64,000 nucleotides of DNA from Telopea speciosissima (taxonomy: Eukaryota > Streptophyta > Magnoliopsida > Proteales > Proteaceae): contig NC_057922.1 of assembly GCF_018873765.1 (NCBI RefSeq), positions 9,685,563 to 9,749,562 of the forward strand, in the 5' to 3' direction. The notes under the pieces were generated by a model. The model saw only the letters and a list, made by a program, of their open reading frames with translations, searched no databases and was not told where the DNA came from. Positions 46,601 to 57,993 of this stretch are shown here, piece by piece. The position numbers and the translations under genes are program-made. Within the stretch, counting starts at the first letter, position 1. Each line of letters begins with the position of its first letter.

Positions 46601-49600
46601 TAGCACGGTCACGTGCTTCAGCTTGAGCCCTTTCAGCTTTTAGGCGAGCTTCAGCACCTGCTCTCTCGCGTGCTTCTCTGGTAGCCCTCTCCACGGCTTG
46701 TCTGGCCTTCCCCATTTCAATCTCCCGAGCTCTCTCTCTCTCCCTCTCAATTCTCCTTTGTTCTCTTTCTTTCTCCTCTCTCTCTTTTTCACGATCTAAT
46801 CTCTCTTGCTTCTCCCTAAGTTCCCTTTCTTGAGCATCATGCTGGACCGATTCCTTACTTCTTGCAGCCCTCGCAATTTCTCTCTCCCTTACTTCCCTAG
46901 CATGCTTGAACTTTGCCTCAGCTCTATCCATGGCCTCCTTCATAGCAGCAGCAGCTGAGTTTGTCTCTATGTCATCTTCACTAGATAGACTGTCTGCTTG
47001 TTCATCAGCATTATTTTGGAACCTACCCATGGCAAAGTCTTCAAGTTCATCAATCGAAGAGACACCAGAGCTCTTCTCTGAATCAGGGACTGTCCTAGGA
47101 CTCTGGAAGTTTTGAGTGGAATGTGGAAAGGTGGGGAAGTCATTAACCTTCTTCATATTTACAGGTGCAACAGAACCTTTATCTCCTTTAAAAACTTGTG
47201 CTGGTTTAGGAGGAGGAGGTCTTGAAGGTGGTGGAGCACTTGTAGGTTGTGTGAAAAGAGGGATCTCAGAGACAGTCAACCATACATCATCAGCTCCTTC
47301 CCAAATTTTTTCAGATTTCGGAGACCTGTCTACCCGAGAGGTTGTCTCATTAGAATCGGCATTTACAAAAGAAGTGTGAGAACCAGCATGACCAGCAGGT
47401 TTATTAGAATTTGATGAAACACTGGGAATGTCAAAGAGGGTTTGATGAGATTCCCGATAATTGTCAACAGGTACCTTCTTCTGTGAGGTGTCCTCAGACA
47501 TCCTTACAGAAGATTTCCCATTTGACTCTTTGCCAGCAGAAGCATCTGTGTTACCTGTCCTTAAAGGGCTTTTTTCCCTCCCTCTGTTATTCATCTCAGG
47601 TGAAAACATGGGCACAGATTTCCCCAGGCTATCAAGAGGATCTATATCATCTAATGCCATCCCACTACGTGCTGAACCTTCAAATTTTGCACTTCCAGAA
47701 TTACTGGGCTTACTCATTTGCTCCAAAGGATCAGTAAACATGCTTGAGGATGGGTAGACTGGTGAAGAAGTTGATCCCAAGACTACAAAGGGATCATCCA
47801 TCATGCTGGCAGTTGATTTAGATGAAGGAACAGTAGACTGCTGAGGCTGATTTGTCTCTGAAGTTGCTCTGTGGAAAGGATATGATGTTTCCAAGACCAA
47901 ATATCAATTAATATCTGATATATCAGCCTGACTATCATTTAAATGGAGAGATATACACAAAGAGATTCTGAAGAATAAACTAACTATAATCTTCAGAAAT
48001 GGATTAGAAAAAATTCATATCAATTTACCTAATTAAACAATGAAAAATAGAACAGCATCAGAAGTACTACAGACGCATATATACTAGAGCAGACAATTTT
48101 TTTGGTCAATCATAGCAAATCCATGTGCGAATGATCAAACACCAAATAACTGGGCTAGGAAGGAAGCAAATTGCAAGCATAAAAAGTGATCAAAATTTCA
48201 ACAGCATTAAAAACAAAATCTCATAACGTCCAGTCCAACCTTCCTTTCACAAGTCAATAAATAAAAAATAGACAGGCGCAAAAAAACAGGTATACTTGCA
48301 AATCAAATTTATACATATTTCAGCATATCTTTCTTCACTATCTTTACTCAACTTTGAGCTAATAAAGGGGCGTGTTGTGATTTGGGGAATGATGGCTTGT
48401 CAATTGACAAAGGCCTGGGTTTTATTTATAACAGAATAGAATAGGTACAAGTACAGCACTGCCCCTAGGACAATTCTACCGTTATACCCATATACATCAG
48501 TCCCCCTCAAGTTGGTGCATAGATATCAAACATGCCAAACTTGCACACAATTGCTTTTGAAGCAACATTACATAACTAGAAACTCTTCATAACCAAGGAA
48601 GAGTTCTCAAAATAGAAAGTAGAAGCTTACAAGAAATAGTATCTGGAACCTTATATACTAAGGTAACTAAATAAGCAATAAAGAAGCCACAAAATAAAAC
48701 CCACGATCCCAACAAGTAGCTGGAAGATCTCAACATAATATTTCCCACGCAAATCTCTTTTAGATCTTGGAATATCTCAACAGAATATTCTCCAAATATT
48801 ATGGTCGATCTCCTCTAGATGTTCTCCATAGATGCCGGTCAAGCCCCAATCGACTTACTTTTAAGGAGACCAAAAATCTCCAGCTATAGATAAGATCCCC
48901 ATCTAGGAATCCTTCGAACCAATGGACCCCGCTACTAATACAAAATTAAAAGACTAAATTTGTGCACCCCCTTGGACCTAAGATTGAGGCCTTATAATTG
49001 AGCCCATTACAAATAAAAATGCTTAAAAGAAAAACCCATAACCAAATAATATCAAAACATGCCCAAAATAAAAGATCAAATCACATCCAAATATCCAATG
49101 GTGATGCGAATGGGTTTTACATATAGTGGGCTTATGGTCTAATGGGTTTTCTTTGTATGGGATACTTTAAAGAACCTATAGTATCAATACTATGCAGGAT
49201 CACAAATCTTATTTCAGTTTCCTTTTTGCACCGGGACCCGAGCCAGCCCCTAGAAATTTTATTAACCTAATTTCAGTTTCCTAGTAGAACTAGGATTTCC
49301 GAACCCATATCCAATTTAACGTGGTCTATGGGTCCTTGTTTGGCAGGGATCATATAATAGGATTCTTTTAACAGACTGCAAGTGTCACTGGGATTCCAAA
49401 TCCCAAAGCTCCTGGAATTCTTTATGATGCTTCCCCTTCATCAATAATATTCACTTTTATACATAAACTGATGAGATATTATGAGTTGCTTTTGGTGATT
49501 ATTAACTTGTGTATGTTGATGAAAAAGCATTAATATGAATGGTTAAATCGGTACCCTCTCGAGCATCAAGAGTTCAAGACGTTGTATGGAAAGCTAGTCT

Positions 49601-52600
49601 AAGCAAGTGGATGGAGACAGCAAGCAAGTATCTCAATGGAAAATCCAAGACAAGATTGAATGACAAGTGGCATGAAGTTGAGAAGCCAGACTGGAAGACT
49701 CAAGCTTCACTTCAGTAAGGCCAAAGTCATGAAGGGTTGAAGCATTCAAATTAAAGATCAAGTTTCAAGGAACCATAATGAAGATCAAGAATTAGGAATT
49801 AGTTTCAAAGTTGTAAATGTAATATTTCCTAAATGTTGTAGAAGTGATTCTAAAAAGGCCTAATTAAGTCACCGAAGATATAAAGGAACAATGCCCCCTA
49901 ACTTATGTAAGGTTAAATTTGTGACTTAGCTCAGTCCGAACACAAAAACTTTGTATTGCAGATGACCGCACTTAAGTACACACATCCGAGATCAATAATG
50001 ATGTGTTTTAAAGCTCCACTGTCTGAGGACGTCCACACCTTTGTGCAAACATCCACAAGATAGCATGGGCATCCGCAGTCGAACGTAGACGTCCGACTTA
50101 GCCTGATGTAGATCCCAAGTCCATGTGTAGCCCCAAAACCAACCCAGTGTAGTTGTGGGATTCAACTGATGGGAGAGGCAGCCTGGTCTGATGATGTTGC
50201 AGGTTTTTGTAGGTTCGATGGAGCATCTCTATCAAATTTGTGGATGAGTTTTTTCAAGGTAGGGGAGAATTGATGCAAATACGTCACCTAAAGGGCTTAA
50301 TTTTTTAAAAATAAGCTTTGTTATGTAGGTGTTGGGCTTTTGATCCCATGGTTTTACTTTGTAATTGGCCAATTTAATGAGCCTAAAATATGGGTAAAAA
50401 GTAGGAAAACGGGATTTACTTCATTAGTTTAGTTAGAGTCCCGTTTTGAGTCTATTTCCTTTATTATTCAACTTTCCTAGTCAATTTAGGTTACCTTGTT
50501 AGTTAAGGATAGGGTTAGGCCTTTCCTTTTTAGTGTCTCAAGTCTATTTTTGAGTCTTCTATATAAGTGTGTAAAGGAGGCCAGCATTGTACACGAATTT
50601 GATTAATGAATATTGGCTTAAGCCTTTGTGAAAATTCTGAGATAGGATGGGTGAGATGCCCAGGCTGAGATGGCCAACCCCAACCTTTCCTCACCCCCTT
50701 CCTTCGGTAATGGGTGAGAGCCTTTGACTGAAATTAGGGTTTGGAATCAAGAACCGATGGAAGGGGATGGAGGCAGGTTGGTGTTGGCTATCTCAGCCTG
50801 GGCATCTCACCCATCCTATCTCAGAATATTCACAAAGGCTCAAGCCAATGACTTAATCAAATTTGTGTATCATGCTGGCCTCCCGTACAAACTTATATAG
50901 AAGACTCAAAAATAGACTTAAGACACTAAAAAGGAAAGGCCTAACCTTATCCTTAACTAACAAGGTAACCTAAATTGACTAGGAAAGTGAAATAATAAAG
51001 GAAATAGACTCAAAACAGGACTCTAACTAAACTAATGAAATAAATCCCGTATTCCTACTTTTTACCCATATTTTAGGCTCATTAAATTGGCCAATTACAA
51101 AGTGAACCCAGTGAACCCATGGAATCAAAAGCCCAACACCTGCATAATCCAACCCAAAGCTTTTTCAATAAAATAGCCCTTTAGGTGACTTATCTACATC
51201 ATCTGGTTTATTGTACTTGGTTTTGTCACAGGCATATTATTCCACGTAACCCAATTCACCCCCTTGGGTTGCCACATGATCCTACATAACATGTCTCATA
51301 GTCAGAAAAGGACTCTAAGTATCTGAGGTTAGTGTTCACTATGATTCTTAATGTTCATGTTCACTATGATTCTTGCTGAAAATTCAGTTCATTAGTATCA
51401 TTGAATATGTAATATACCATAATGTCTACTTCATATTTCCCACAAGTTATGCAAACTTACCGATTTTTCAACACAAAAAAAGTTTTTTGTAAAAAGTGCA
51501 AAATTCAACATCTAACCAGAATGTTCTATTTAGGATATGGGGGTGGAGGACTTCAGAAGCATATGCCACCATGTTTCTGCAGTAATCTGGTTCTGTTCTT
51601 TCCTTGACACCTTGTTTTGGAGAGATTTATGACCATTTGAGGATAAGTAACTAAGATGAGGACATGGATATTAGAGAAAAGAGTAAAATGCTGAACACTT
51701 TTACCTCAACAAAGTCTCCACGTCCCCCCCCCCCCCAAAAAAAAAAAAAAAACGGAAGAAAAAAATACAAGCATGGAATCAGCCAAATAAATGAAGAAAC
51801 ATGCAGATCAGAAAGATGTTCTGCTGTAATGTCTGTCCATGTGAACATTTGCAAACTGCTGAAAATCACAATGCTGTTGAGGATTCAGTATTTAGATATT
51901 TTAAATCCAGAGAGTGGTGACGCTATTTCAAATTTGACATGATTTAGGAGTACCTTCTGATAGAAGAAAAGTAGAACTGTAGATGGAAGACGTTTCGGGT
52001 CGTATGGCCATCTGCAGTGGAGGCCTTTAAGTGCACTGCTAAGGAGGAGTGATATGATGAAGTTCACAAGAGCTAAAAGACCAATAGATAGACCGAATTA
52101 CTTGTGAATAGATGGTGAGAAAGGAAATAAATAGTTTTTGGTTGATGACAAATATGGCTTTAAACAGGGTGGAATGGCGAAACAGGATCCATGTACCCAA
52201 CCCATTTGGTTGGATAAATGCTTAGTTAAGTTGAGTACCTAGATATTTTAAATCCAGAAAATATCTTCTCCAATTATTATGTTAGACATTAATGCAGCAT
52301 CAGCACATTAGTTACTTGTCTCAGACACCCAAGTCAGCAAAAGCCAAGACTAAAGAGGTACAGTGACAAGTGATAACTGAAATGAAATACTAACAAAGAT
52401 TTATTTCACCTCATTCCTTTCTGATTTAGAAGTGACTGAGAAGAGATTATAAATACGTCACAGAATGGGATATAGAAAGAGAACCAACAAAAGACTCACC
52501 AACAAAGCTCAGTTTAGGATAAATGATATTTTCCATTTGTAAGTGGAATGTAGTCCCACGTGAATAAAGGAAATCTCAGTTTCCAAATCGTAGCTATAAT

Positions 52601-53540
52601 CCCATCTAAAACGTAAATTTCCGTGCTTCATGTGCTTAATAGGAGTGTGAATTTACTCACTCCAAATACCAATATAAAAAAGTGGCAATTTAATCCAGTG
52701 AGCTACAGATTAGTAAACGAATTGGTGAAAGAATAAACAAAATTCACTCAAAAATACATTAAAGTTCGGAAACGAAAGCAAATTGAATCATCAACATATA
52801 CCACTTGATTGCATGCCAAAAATGTACCTATTCTTTGGAGGACTGATCCCACCAAAACCAGGTATTAAATCATCAAAATTAGATGCATCCTTCACGACTT
52901 CTTCCGATCTCCTTCCGCTAGAACCCTTAGAATCCGGCTCCTTCCGTCTAAAACTCCCTAACAAATCATCGAATGGAACAGTTTGTTTCGGAGGCGAAGC
53001 GATCGACGCGAACACATCATCATTATTTACAGCAGCAGAAGAGCCCTTCATACCAGGCAACCCATGAAATATATCGCCGTCGTCATCATATTTAGGCTTA
53101 TCAAAAACAGGCAAAGACGAAACCTTTGCACCCGAATCCTTCGACCCTTGAAATATTGAATCATAGTCGAAAGAAGAGGCTGAAGAAGCACCACCACCAC
53201 CACCACGAGTCTCCGTTCGATTATCATACTTAGGAGGGCCACCAAATACATCGTCGTAACCACCATCTCCATAACCCTGGGTTTTCCGAGTCGCAGCGGA
53301 ACCAAAGAGCCCGTCGTGATCGTCAAGGAAAGACCCACCAACTGAATTGGAATTCCAGCCCGATTTCGAACGGTTAGACGACAATGAAGCGGATCTAGAG
53401 TCTCCCCCTGGTCCGATCCCGACATTAAGGTTTCCAGAACTATTAAGGCCACCGGCACCCTTCGATGCCGCCATGGGAGCCGATTTGCCTTGAGGCCTGA
53501 ACCCAAAATCCCTCGCCAACAGACCAGGAAACTCATCCAT
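31657..53540 (-). CDS. Auxilin-like J-domain protein (auxilin-related, AUXILIN-LIKE1/2 type)
   Basis: Eight coding exons on the minus strand: 53540-52828, 47868-46260, 46164-46032, 45943-45843, 45675-45610, 45417-45328, 41098-40922 and 31695-31657. Every intron is GT-AG and the frames join to 975 residues. The protein recruits Hsc70 to strip clathrin from coated vesicles in the cytosol. The N-terminus [14 protein letters not shown] is diagnostic of plant auxilin-like proteins. DPL/DPF motifs (for example DPFETQF) are likely adaptor-binding. Residues about 540-740 are a long Glu/Arg/Ala coiled coil, followed by [19 protein letters not shown]. The C-terminal J domain (about 875-975) has [35 protein letters not shown] with HPD at 938-940, and EKVFDLLK. 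The final exon supplies [12 protein letters not shown], the expected C-terminus, 9.2 kb beyond the J-domain exon. Introns 1, 6 and 7 are swollen by transposons. No coding lesion seen. Confidence 0.93.
32906..33044 (-). mobile_element. Au-type SINE, near full length
   Basis: Minus-strand Au SINE: GGGCATACCCAGTGCCCGAG, then GAGTCTGGGGAGGGTCATAA, 'tgtacgcagcctaacccc', GCGGAGAGGCTGTTTCC, and the tRNA-derived head with AACCTTACCATTGCACCCAG. Opposite in orientation to the SINE at 44.4 kb relative to the host gene. Confidence 0.82.
33059..33244 (-). mobile_element. 5'-truncated LINE (L1-like 3' tail)
   Basis: On the minus strand it ends TTGAATTATTTATTCATCC plus an A run, a typical plant L1 3' end, preceded by a pyrimidine-rich stretch and a C homopolymer. 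Only 186 bp remain and none codes for reverse transcriptase. Both sides carry the 14-bp target duplication. Confidence 0.75.
34500..34760 (-). pseudogene. Possible RNase H-like remnant of a retroelement
   Basis: A broken minus-strand frame reads [13 protein letters not shown], then [13 protein letters not shown], resembling the AE-x-A...G...ETDS-ALVV pattern of retroelement RNase H domains. There are stops and no surrounding reverse transcriptase could be identified, so this is weak. Confidence 0.28.
35954..36295. mobile_element. MITE in the 3' LTR (Tourist/Harbinger-like?)
   Basis: 342 bp with terminal inverted repeats GCCCCGTTTGTTTAGAAGGG and, from the right end reversed, GGCCTCGTTTGTTTAGAGGG. 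The flanking repeat is GTAG (35950-35953 and 36296-36299). The 5' LTR supplies the empty site. Inside, GATGTGGCACTTCAAA occurs twice. The superfamily is uncertain because the short target duplication is not a clean TWA. Confidence 0.78.
36310..36809. mobile_element. hAT-like MITE in the 3' LTR
   Basis: 500 bp with inverted termini CATAGTTGGAAAACCAGG and CATAGTTGGGAAACCGGG. Flanked by GTGTGGAC (36302-36309) and GTGAGGAC (36810-36817), an 8-bp duplication with one change. The matching empty site GTATGGAC is in the 5' LTR near 40394. The body is rich in GACTCG/CGAGTC motifs. Confidence 0.82.
37195..39496 (-). pseudogene. gag-like gene of the LTR element, interrupted
   Basis: It starts with the ATG at 39496 that abuts the primer site ([11 protein letters not shown]...). 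Then come an Arg/Asp/Tyr-rich stretch now in other frames, a retrotransposon gag core (38935-38300: [51 protein letters not shown]) and a zinc knuckle [14 protein letters not shown]. The coding frame passes VVTKE, is cut by the 770-bp insertion at 37443-38212, and resumes as [19 protein letters not shown] to a TAG at 37195. Frameshifts and stops also occur between 38940 and 39310. Without the insertion it would be about 500 codons. Confidence 0.8.
37443..38212. mobile_element. hAT-like element inserted in gag
   Basis: Exact 8-bp target repeat CTCTTTAG at 37435-37442 and 38213-38220. Termini GCAAGGTACTAAAACTCGGG-like and, reversed, GCATAGTTCGAGAACTCGCG (14 of 20 match). Non-coding, rich in GAGATCTCG motifs. 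A segment of about 80 bp (TAAATACATA, TAGATGGG, CATGGGTCAACCCGAGATCC) is repeated in tandem at about 37970-38030 and 38055-38115. Its termini resemble those of the element at 19.2 kb. Confidence 0.82.
39495..39509 (-). other. Primer binding site of the LTR element
   Basis: Minus strand TGGTATTAGAGCCAT, one base from the recalled plant initiator-Met primer site TGGTATCAGAGCC. It directly follows the 5' LTR end. Confidence 0.85.
39512..40687 (-). repeat. 5' LTR of the gag-only element
   Basis: 1,176 bp beginning TGAAGCAGGTTTATCACC on the minus strand and ending GGACTAAATTA. No insertions, so it serves as the empty-site reference for the two MITEs in the other LTR. The ends are TG...TTA instead of the usual TG...CA. 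Confidence 0.88.
43307..43426. mobile_element. Small hAT-like MITE
   Basis: 120 bp with inverted ends CATAGTTATCAAGGCGGCAA and CATAGTGATCAAGGCGTTGC. Flanks GATCTTGT and CATCTTCT match at six of eight bases, an eroded 8-bp duplication. It lies in intron 6 of the auxilin-like gene. Confidence 0.7.
44434..44602 (+). mobile_element. Au-type SINE, full length
   Basis: tRNA-like head with CTTGTTGCAACGGATAGGTT (A-box region) and GTTCAAGAGTCTGG (B-box region), then CTGCGAAGCAGGGGTAAGG, 'ctgcgtacattatgaccc', AGTGGCGGGAGCCTCGTGCA and a short T tail after TGCCC. It sits in intron 6 of the auxilin-like gene, antisense to it. Confidence 0.85.
48373..48513 (-). mobile_element. Short LTR and polypurine tract of a copia-like element
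   Basis: On the minus strand a purine tract ACTTGAGGGGGAC leads into TGATGTATATGGGTATAACG and ends AAATCACAACA, a TG...CA unit of 127 bp. Copia elements characteristically have CTTGAGGGGGA before the 3' LTR. Sequence to the right (about 48514-48950) is presumably internal remnant; the 5' LTR was not found. It lies in intron 1 of the auxilin-like gene. Confidence 0.55.
49100..50270 (+). mobile_element. Probable retroelement interior, decayed
   Basis: No long frame. The last codons before 50271 read [11 protein letters not shown] and a TGA that overlaps the start of the following LTR-like arm, the same layout as at the 3' end of the gag-only element (LEFFQDGES then TGA). That supports a gypsy-like interior upstream of the arm. 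The rest is unrecognised. Confidence 0.4.
50271..51201. repeat. Large near-palindrome of LTR-like sequence in intron 1
   Basis: Left arm 50271-50707 and right arm 50754-51201 are inverted copies across their full length, separated by only 46 bases. Each arm's outer end is TGATG-CA/TA-A-TA-GTCACCTAAAGGGC, and shared blocks include 'tgtaattggccaatttaat', 'gagcctaaaatatgggtaaa' and GCCTTTGTGAA...TTCTGAGATAGGATGGG. The outer part also resembles the LTR start of the element at 35-40.7 kb (TGATGCAGG..., ...GTTGGGC-CTTT-GG-TCCCATGG). Transcription of the host gene would yield a foldback RNA. Confidence 0.85.
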
Positions 53541-53960
53541 ATTTCGTCAATTTAGTTTCCCAGATCTGGGCGTAATTGAACTAGAAAGATATGATCCAAA
53601 GCAAAGGGTTTTTGAGGTTCGAAGTTAATTTAAGGGTTCAGAGATTCGTGACACGCCAATCGATCTCAGCTGATAAAAACAATTAAAGAGAAGTAAGAAA
53701 TGTGAGATCTAAAGAAAAACAAGGATTGAATCAACGGCTTTGAAAAAATTCGGTGTCGTTTCTCGGAACTGAGTCGGAATATGGTGCCCTCCGCGTCGTC
53801 TGGACGGGAGTTTACAGCGAGAGAGAGGACGTAGGTGGTGAAATTCTGACCTGCACTGCCCTTTTCAAATATCTCTCTCTCTCTCTCTCTCTCTCTGTTC
53901 CTTGTTTTCTTGAGCTTTTGTCTTAATTTTTTTTTTTGTTCTTTTATCCTTGTATAGATC
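53541..53960 (-). promoter_or_regulatory. Leader and promoter region of the auxilin-like gene
   Basis: Upstream of the start codon. A GA tract on the coding strand (CT on the plus strand, 53871-53896) lies about 330 bp upstream of ATG, a common position for GAGA-type elements in plant promoters or leaders. No clear TATA box could be assigned. Confidence 0.4.
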
Positions 53961-54109
53961 ATTAGATCCACTGACTTCTTCTTCGGAAATAGATTTCTAG
54001 TGAAAATGTCTCTGGCCCAAGAGAGAGAGTATGCTTTTTATTTTTATTTTTTTTAAGAGAGAGAGTATGTTGAGTATGTGGGTTTTTAGCCACCTGCAGT
54101 CTATCATTA

Positions 54110-54320
54110 TAAAAACCATGGACCCCACTTCTTTTATTGATAAAATGTTCTCTGTGAGGGGTGCAGGCCATGTCCAAACACAGTGGGGGATAAAATGACC
54201 ACCCAGCTCCACATGAAAGGCGAAAATCTCACCCTGAGATGCTACAACGCGTTTTCATTAGCTGTCCTGTGCACGTGGCCTCTGCGCTCCCCCACAGAGG
54301 ATGCTCCCCTATATCATTAT
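54110..54320 (-). mobile_element. Foldback repeat family B copy
   Basis: TTCTCTGTGAGGGGTGCAGG, CCAAACACAGTGGGGGATAA, 'aatgaccacccagctcc' and GAAAGGCGAAAATCTCACC match the plus-strand repeat at 57.45-57.67 kb in reverse. Right edge near CCCCCACAGAGGATG. Confidence 0.65.
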
Positions 54321-54582
54321 AGATGTAATCCATCTATTGGTTGGTATTAAAGGATGGGCCATATGGGCATAATATCTTAGATGTTGGATTTTAATTAATA
54401 AATGGTTGAAATTGATTTTTTAATGTGGGGGTGTTTATGGGAATGGAGAGCATAGAATCTATGAATATGAGAATGATGGACGCACGTAATATCTCTTTTG
54501 TATGTTGTATAAGGTGGGAATAGAGTTCACAAGACTAACTTGACCATTCTCATACCATATTACTATCTATTTTATCATAGGT

Positions 54583-54751
54583 AAAAAGTTCTCTGTCGAG
54601 AAGTGTGGCCTACGCCAACACTCTCATGAGTCTATCTCTCTCATCCCCATATGAAAAGACATCTCTGCCCCCTTGTTTTAAGGAGGAGAGAGATAGACAC
54701 ATGGGAATACTGGCATAGACCACACTCCTTTATAGAAAACTGCTTCCCTTT
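54583..54751. mobile_element. Foldback MITE
   Basis: Arms of about 65 bp: AAAAAGTTCTCTGTCGAGAA...TGTGGCCTACGCCA...GTCTATCTCTCTC on the left and its imperfect inverse on the right (GAGAGAGATAGACACATGGG...TGGCATAGACCACACTCC). About 30 bp separate them. A possible TTTA/TTTAT target repeat is not certain. Confidence 0.75.
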
Positions 54752-56132
54752 ATTATATTAATAAATATGCACTTCAAGAGCAATAAGGGAAAAGTAAAGT
54801 AGAGAACGATGTTTTTAGACATAAATTACAACCGATATAAAGTAATGAAGTATATTTCTAAATTTGGTATACATGTTATTCATATGAATGAGATGATCCA
54901 CGACGTTAGATGGTTATAACTCCTTTCTCATATTTCTTTTTATCTTTGTATATAAGTATACAACTGGATTATTGATATTAAGTATACTCTTCTTCTAGTT
55001 AACAAGTTTCCTAATTTAATTCTATAATATTAATAAATACCAATTTTGTATTGCCTATCATTTCAAGTACAGGGATATAGGAACGCCAACAAAAATTATT
55101 TGAATACTACATTCTAATAGTTGAATTTGTTTTTTATCAAATGTAAGAAGGATTTTCTTTAATTGTTATATTTTAAGTAGTTAAAATTAGTTTGTGGCAA
55201 TTCAACCATTAGTTATATATACAAATAAAGCCCGTGCATGTCTTATGAAGTTATTTATGGAATATGGATTAGTAGTTAAAAAAAAAAAAAGATTTAACTA
55301 ATAGGTTTTACTTAATTCTTAATCACTTATCAAGTATCTCTTAAAATATATTTACAAAATTATCTGGAAAAAAAACTGGTGTTTTCAAAATTCAAAACGA
55401 CTAAAATTTATTATGAAATATATTTTATATCATGCCTTCACCCAGAAGTAGATCAACATGGTTTTTTTTTATTCTTTTTTTGTCAAATGGAAGGGTGATT
55501 TGAAAAATCGGATAGTTTAATGTTTAAAAAAAATGATGTGGATTATTCACATGTCAAATTTCAAATCAATATTCAATATGTATTATCTCATATTTACACA
55601 TGTCCCTATGTGCATGTCTATGCATCAAATTGTAGATTCTAGCTGTTAGTCCTTTATTTTTCAATCCTTGTTTTTTCAGTTGGCAAACTCAGTTTGGATT
55701 GAAACTTAACGGATAAACAAAAGACCCAGGGGTCACCTATATACAAATTTTCACCCCACTTGAACTGCCACATAGCAAGTATTAAAGCTTGCTATTCAAT
55801 TTTTTGATGAGGGCATGCCAAGCTCCCATTCTTAATTCATGATCTATTAAATTAAACTAAAGAAATTTTTAAACCATATAATTTTTGGATAAAATATCAT
55901 TGGACAATAAGAAAAACTAAAGCAAAGTATTACCATCCATTATTAATGAGCTAATAATACCCATTGAATAAGAGGCTACTGAATAGACCAATATGAAGAC
56001 AACCAAGAATAATATTTCTTCTATTTCTAAAAAAGACGTAGAAATCAATCTAAAATCACAACCTACCATATACCAAGCAGTTTAGACTCTATGATCTTCT
56101 GTCAAACCTAAACAGTCGAACAATGGAATATG

Positions 56133-56309
56133 GTGTTTGATATGATTCTTTCACCATATTTATGAGAAGTTGAAATCAATTTCATATGAAATAATGAAAA
56201 AGCTGAAGAATTGTTTCAATATTGAAATTGAAATCAATTTCAAGTATATTATATGTTCCACTTTAATGAGCATGTGTTAATAATAGAGGTAAATGTGTCA
56301 TTCGACATG
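56133..56309 (+). repeat. Dispersed repeat family A, copy 3 (diverged)
   Basis: TTTGATATGATTCTTTCACC, AAAGCTGAAGAATTGTTTCA, 'attgaaattgaaatcaattt' and TTTAATGAGCATGTGTTAA line up with copies 1 and 2. Confidence 0.5.
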
Positions 56310-57449
56310 TTTACAAAAAAATAAAAGTTTTAGGGTGAGTTTTAATCTCTGTACTTCCGTATAATTGTGTTGGAGTGATATCGAAGCTTGTGACTGATGC
56401 ATTATTCCTATGATTACAAAGGTGGAGATTCTATTAGACATATTTTAGGTTTTTATTTTTTATTTTTTTGGAGCTCCATTGAGGGTGTAATGGTGACCAT
56501 AAGAAAACTTTTCTGTTTCATATCCATTTTTCTTCTTTTGTTTTGAAATTTGGCTCCAAATCCTTTTCTAACCAAGAGAACCAAAAGTGGACTTGAAAAC
56601 AGAAACAAAAAATTCAGAGCATAGAACAACATTAAAGTGATTAAATGAAGTTGATGAGGCTAGGGATATTGTATATGTTTCGTTCCTTAGCTAAGTACGT
56701 TTTAGAATCTATGTTGTGTCTTTGTTGCTTAATTGAAGAAGGAAACCTTTACTTAGACTCCATAGCAAGCATATTCAAAACCCTCTCTCCGGCCTTCCTT
56801 GTGTGAGAAATGGTGTGTTCTGGGGGGCCATCAACCTACTTTAAGTAGAAAAAAGGTGGGACATTACTAATTAATGTGGCCCACAGACTGTCTTTTACGG
56901 ACCCATACAACCTACCAAGGCCCACCCTAGTAGTCGGGGTCACCTTATAGGTGCAAGACACATGTTGGTGTTGGACCCACCTGTGATGTGATCAAGTAAT
57001 TTTGAATTTTTTATATTTTTCTTTTCTATATCTTACCAAAAAAAATATATATATATATATTTTCCTTTTCTATAGACTTTTTCATGGCTAAACCTGATTT
57101 TTTTTTCCCTCACTTTGGTTTTAAAGTTTAGGAGAAAAGATTATCAAGATGCAGTCCATGTTTTTTCTCTCATGTGAATTTTTAGATACTCATTGATGTG
57201 GTATGCAGATTCATCCTCACATTGACAACATGGGGAACCCTTTTCTTAAAGTGTTTTTTCATTTTTCTCGGTTTGAAAACTAATTCTAATAGTCTATCAT
57301 ACTAGACTCTATGGGTTAAATAATGACCATTAGAACTGTATGTGCCCATAACCAAAACCTCCTTGGGGGGAGGGGGGGTAAACTTTAGTCGGGTTCTAAC
57401 GATTAGAGAAACTATAGAGTACCCTAGGTTTTAGAAACTTTGGGGGTAC

Positions 57450-57665
57450 CTTTTTCCATATGGGGAGTGTTCTTTGTGGGGAAGCACAGGGGGCACGTGC
57501 ATGCAGCAGCCAATGAGAGTGTGTGCGTTGGCATCTCAGGGGGACTTTCGCCTTTCATGGAGGTGGGGTGGTCATTTTACCCCCCACTGTGTTTGGGCTT
57601 GGCCTACGCCACTGCCCCCCCCCAACCCTCACAGAGAACATTTTCCCTTTTTAATTTTACCCATA
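57450..57665 (+). mobile_element. Foldback repeat family B copy
   Basis: GTGTTCTTTGTGGGGAAGCA at the left and CTCACAGAGAACATTTTCCC at the right form inverted ends. The interior has GCCAATGAGAGTGTGTGCG, GACTTTCGCCTTTCATGGAG and GTGGTCATTTTACCCCCCAC. It contains no gene despite short open frames. Confidence 0.68.
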
Positions 57666-57993
57666 TCATTAGTTTAAAGGACACCTCGCTAGTGGTACTT
57701 CTCCTACGACTACCTCTCTACTTGTGCACCCATTGCTCCTGGAGTTGACTTCCTTTCACACACGAGAGTCACGACTTCCACTCACCTCCTCACGCTCTGT
57801 AGTCTGGATCTTCTACTCGCGTGAGGTGCCACCCCACATGGTGGAGGGCCAATGAATTGGAATTTCCACCCATCTAACCCTGTTTGGGTCTTTGACCCCT
57901 TTGTCAGATGGGATACGTGGAGATTCCACTTCATTGACACTCACCATGTGGGTTTTTTTTATGAAGAAAGATAGCTATATATTATTTATGGGC

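Noticed and set aside
46065-47757. Plus-strand open frames opposite the second auxilin-like exon, rich in Cys/Ser or Leu
   Set aside because: They are complements of the low-complexity Glu/Arg/Ala coiled-coil coding strand and show no family resemblance or gene structure.
57440-57748. Open frame of about 100 codons in the family B repeat
   Set aside because: Sequence recurs as a non-coding foldback repeat at several places in both orientations.
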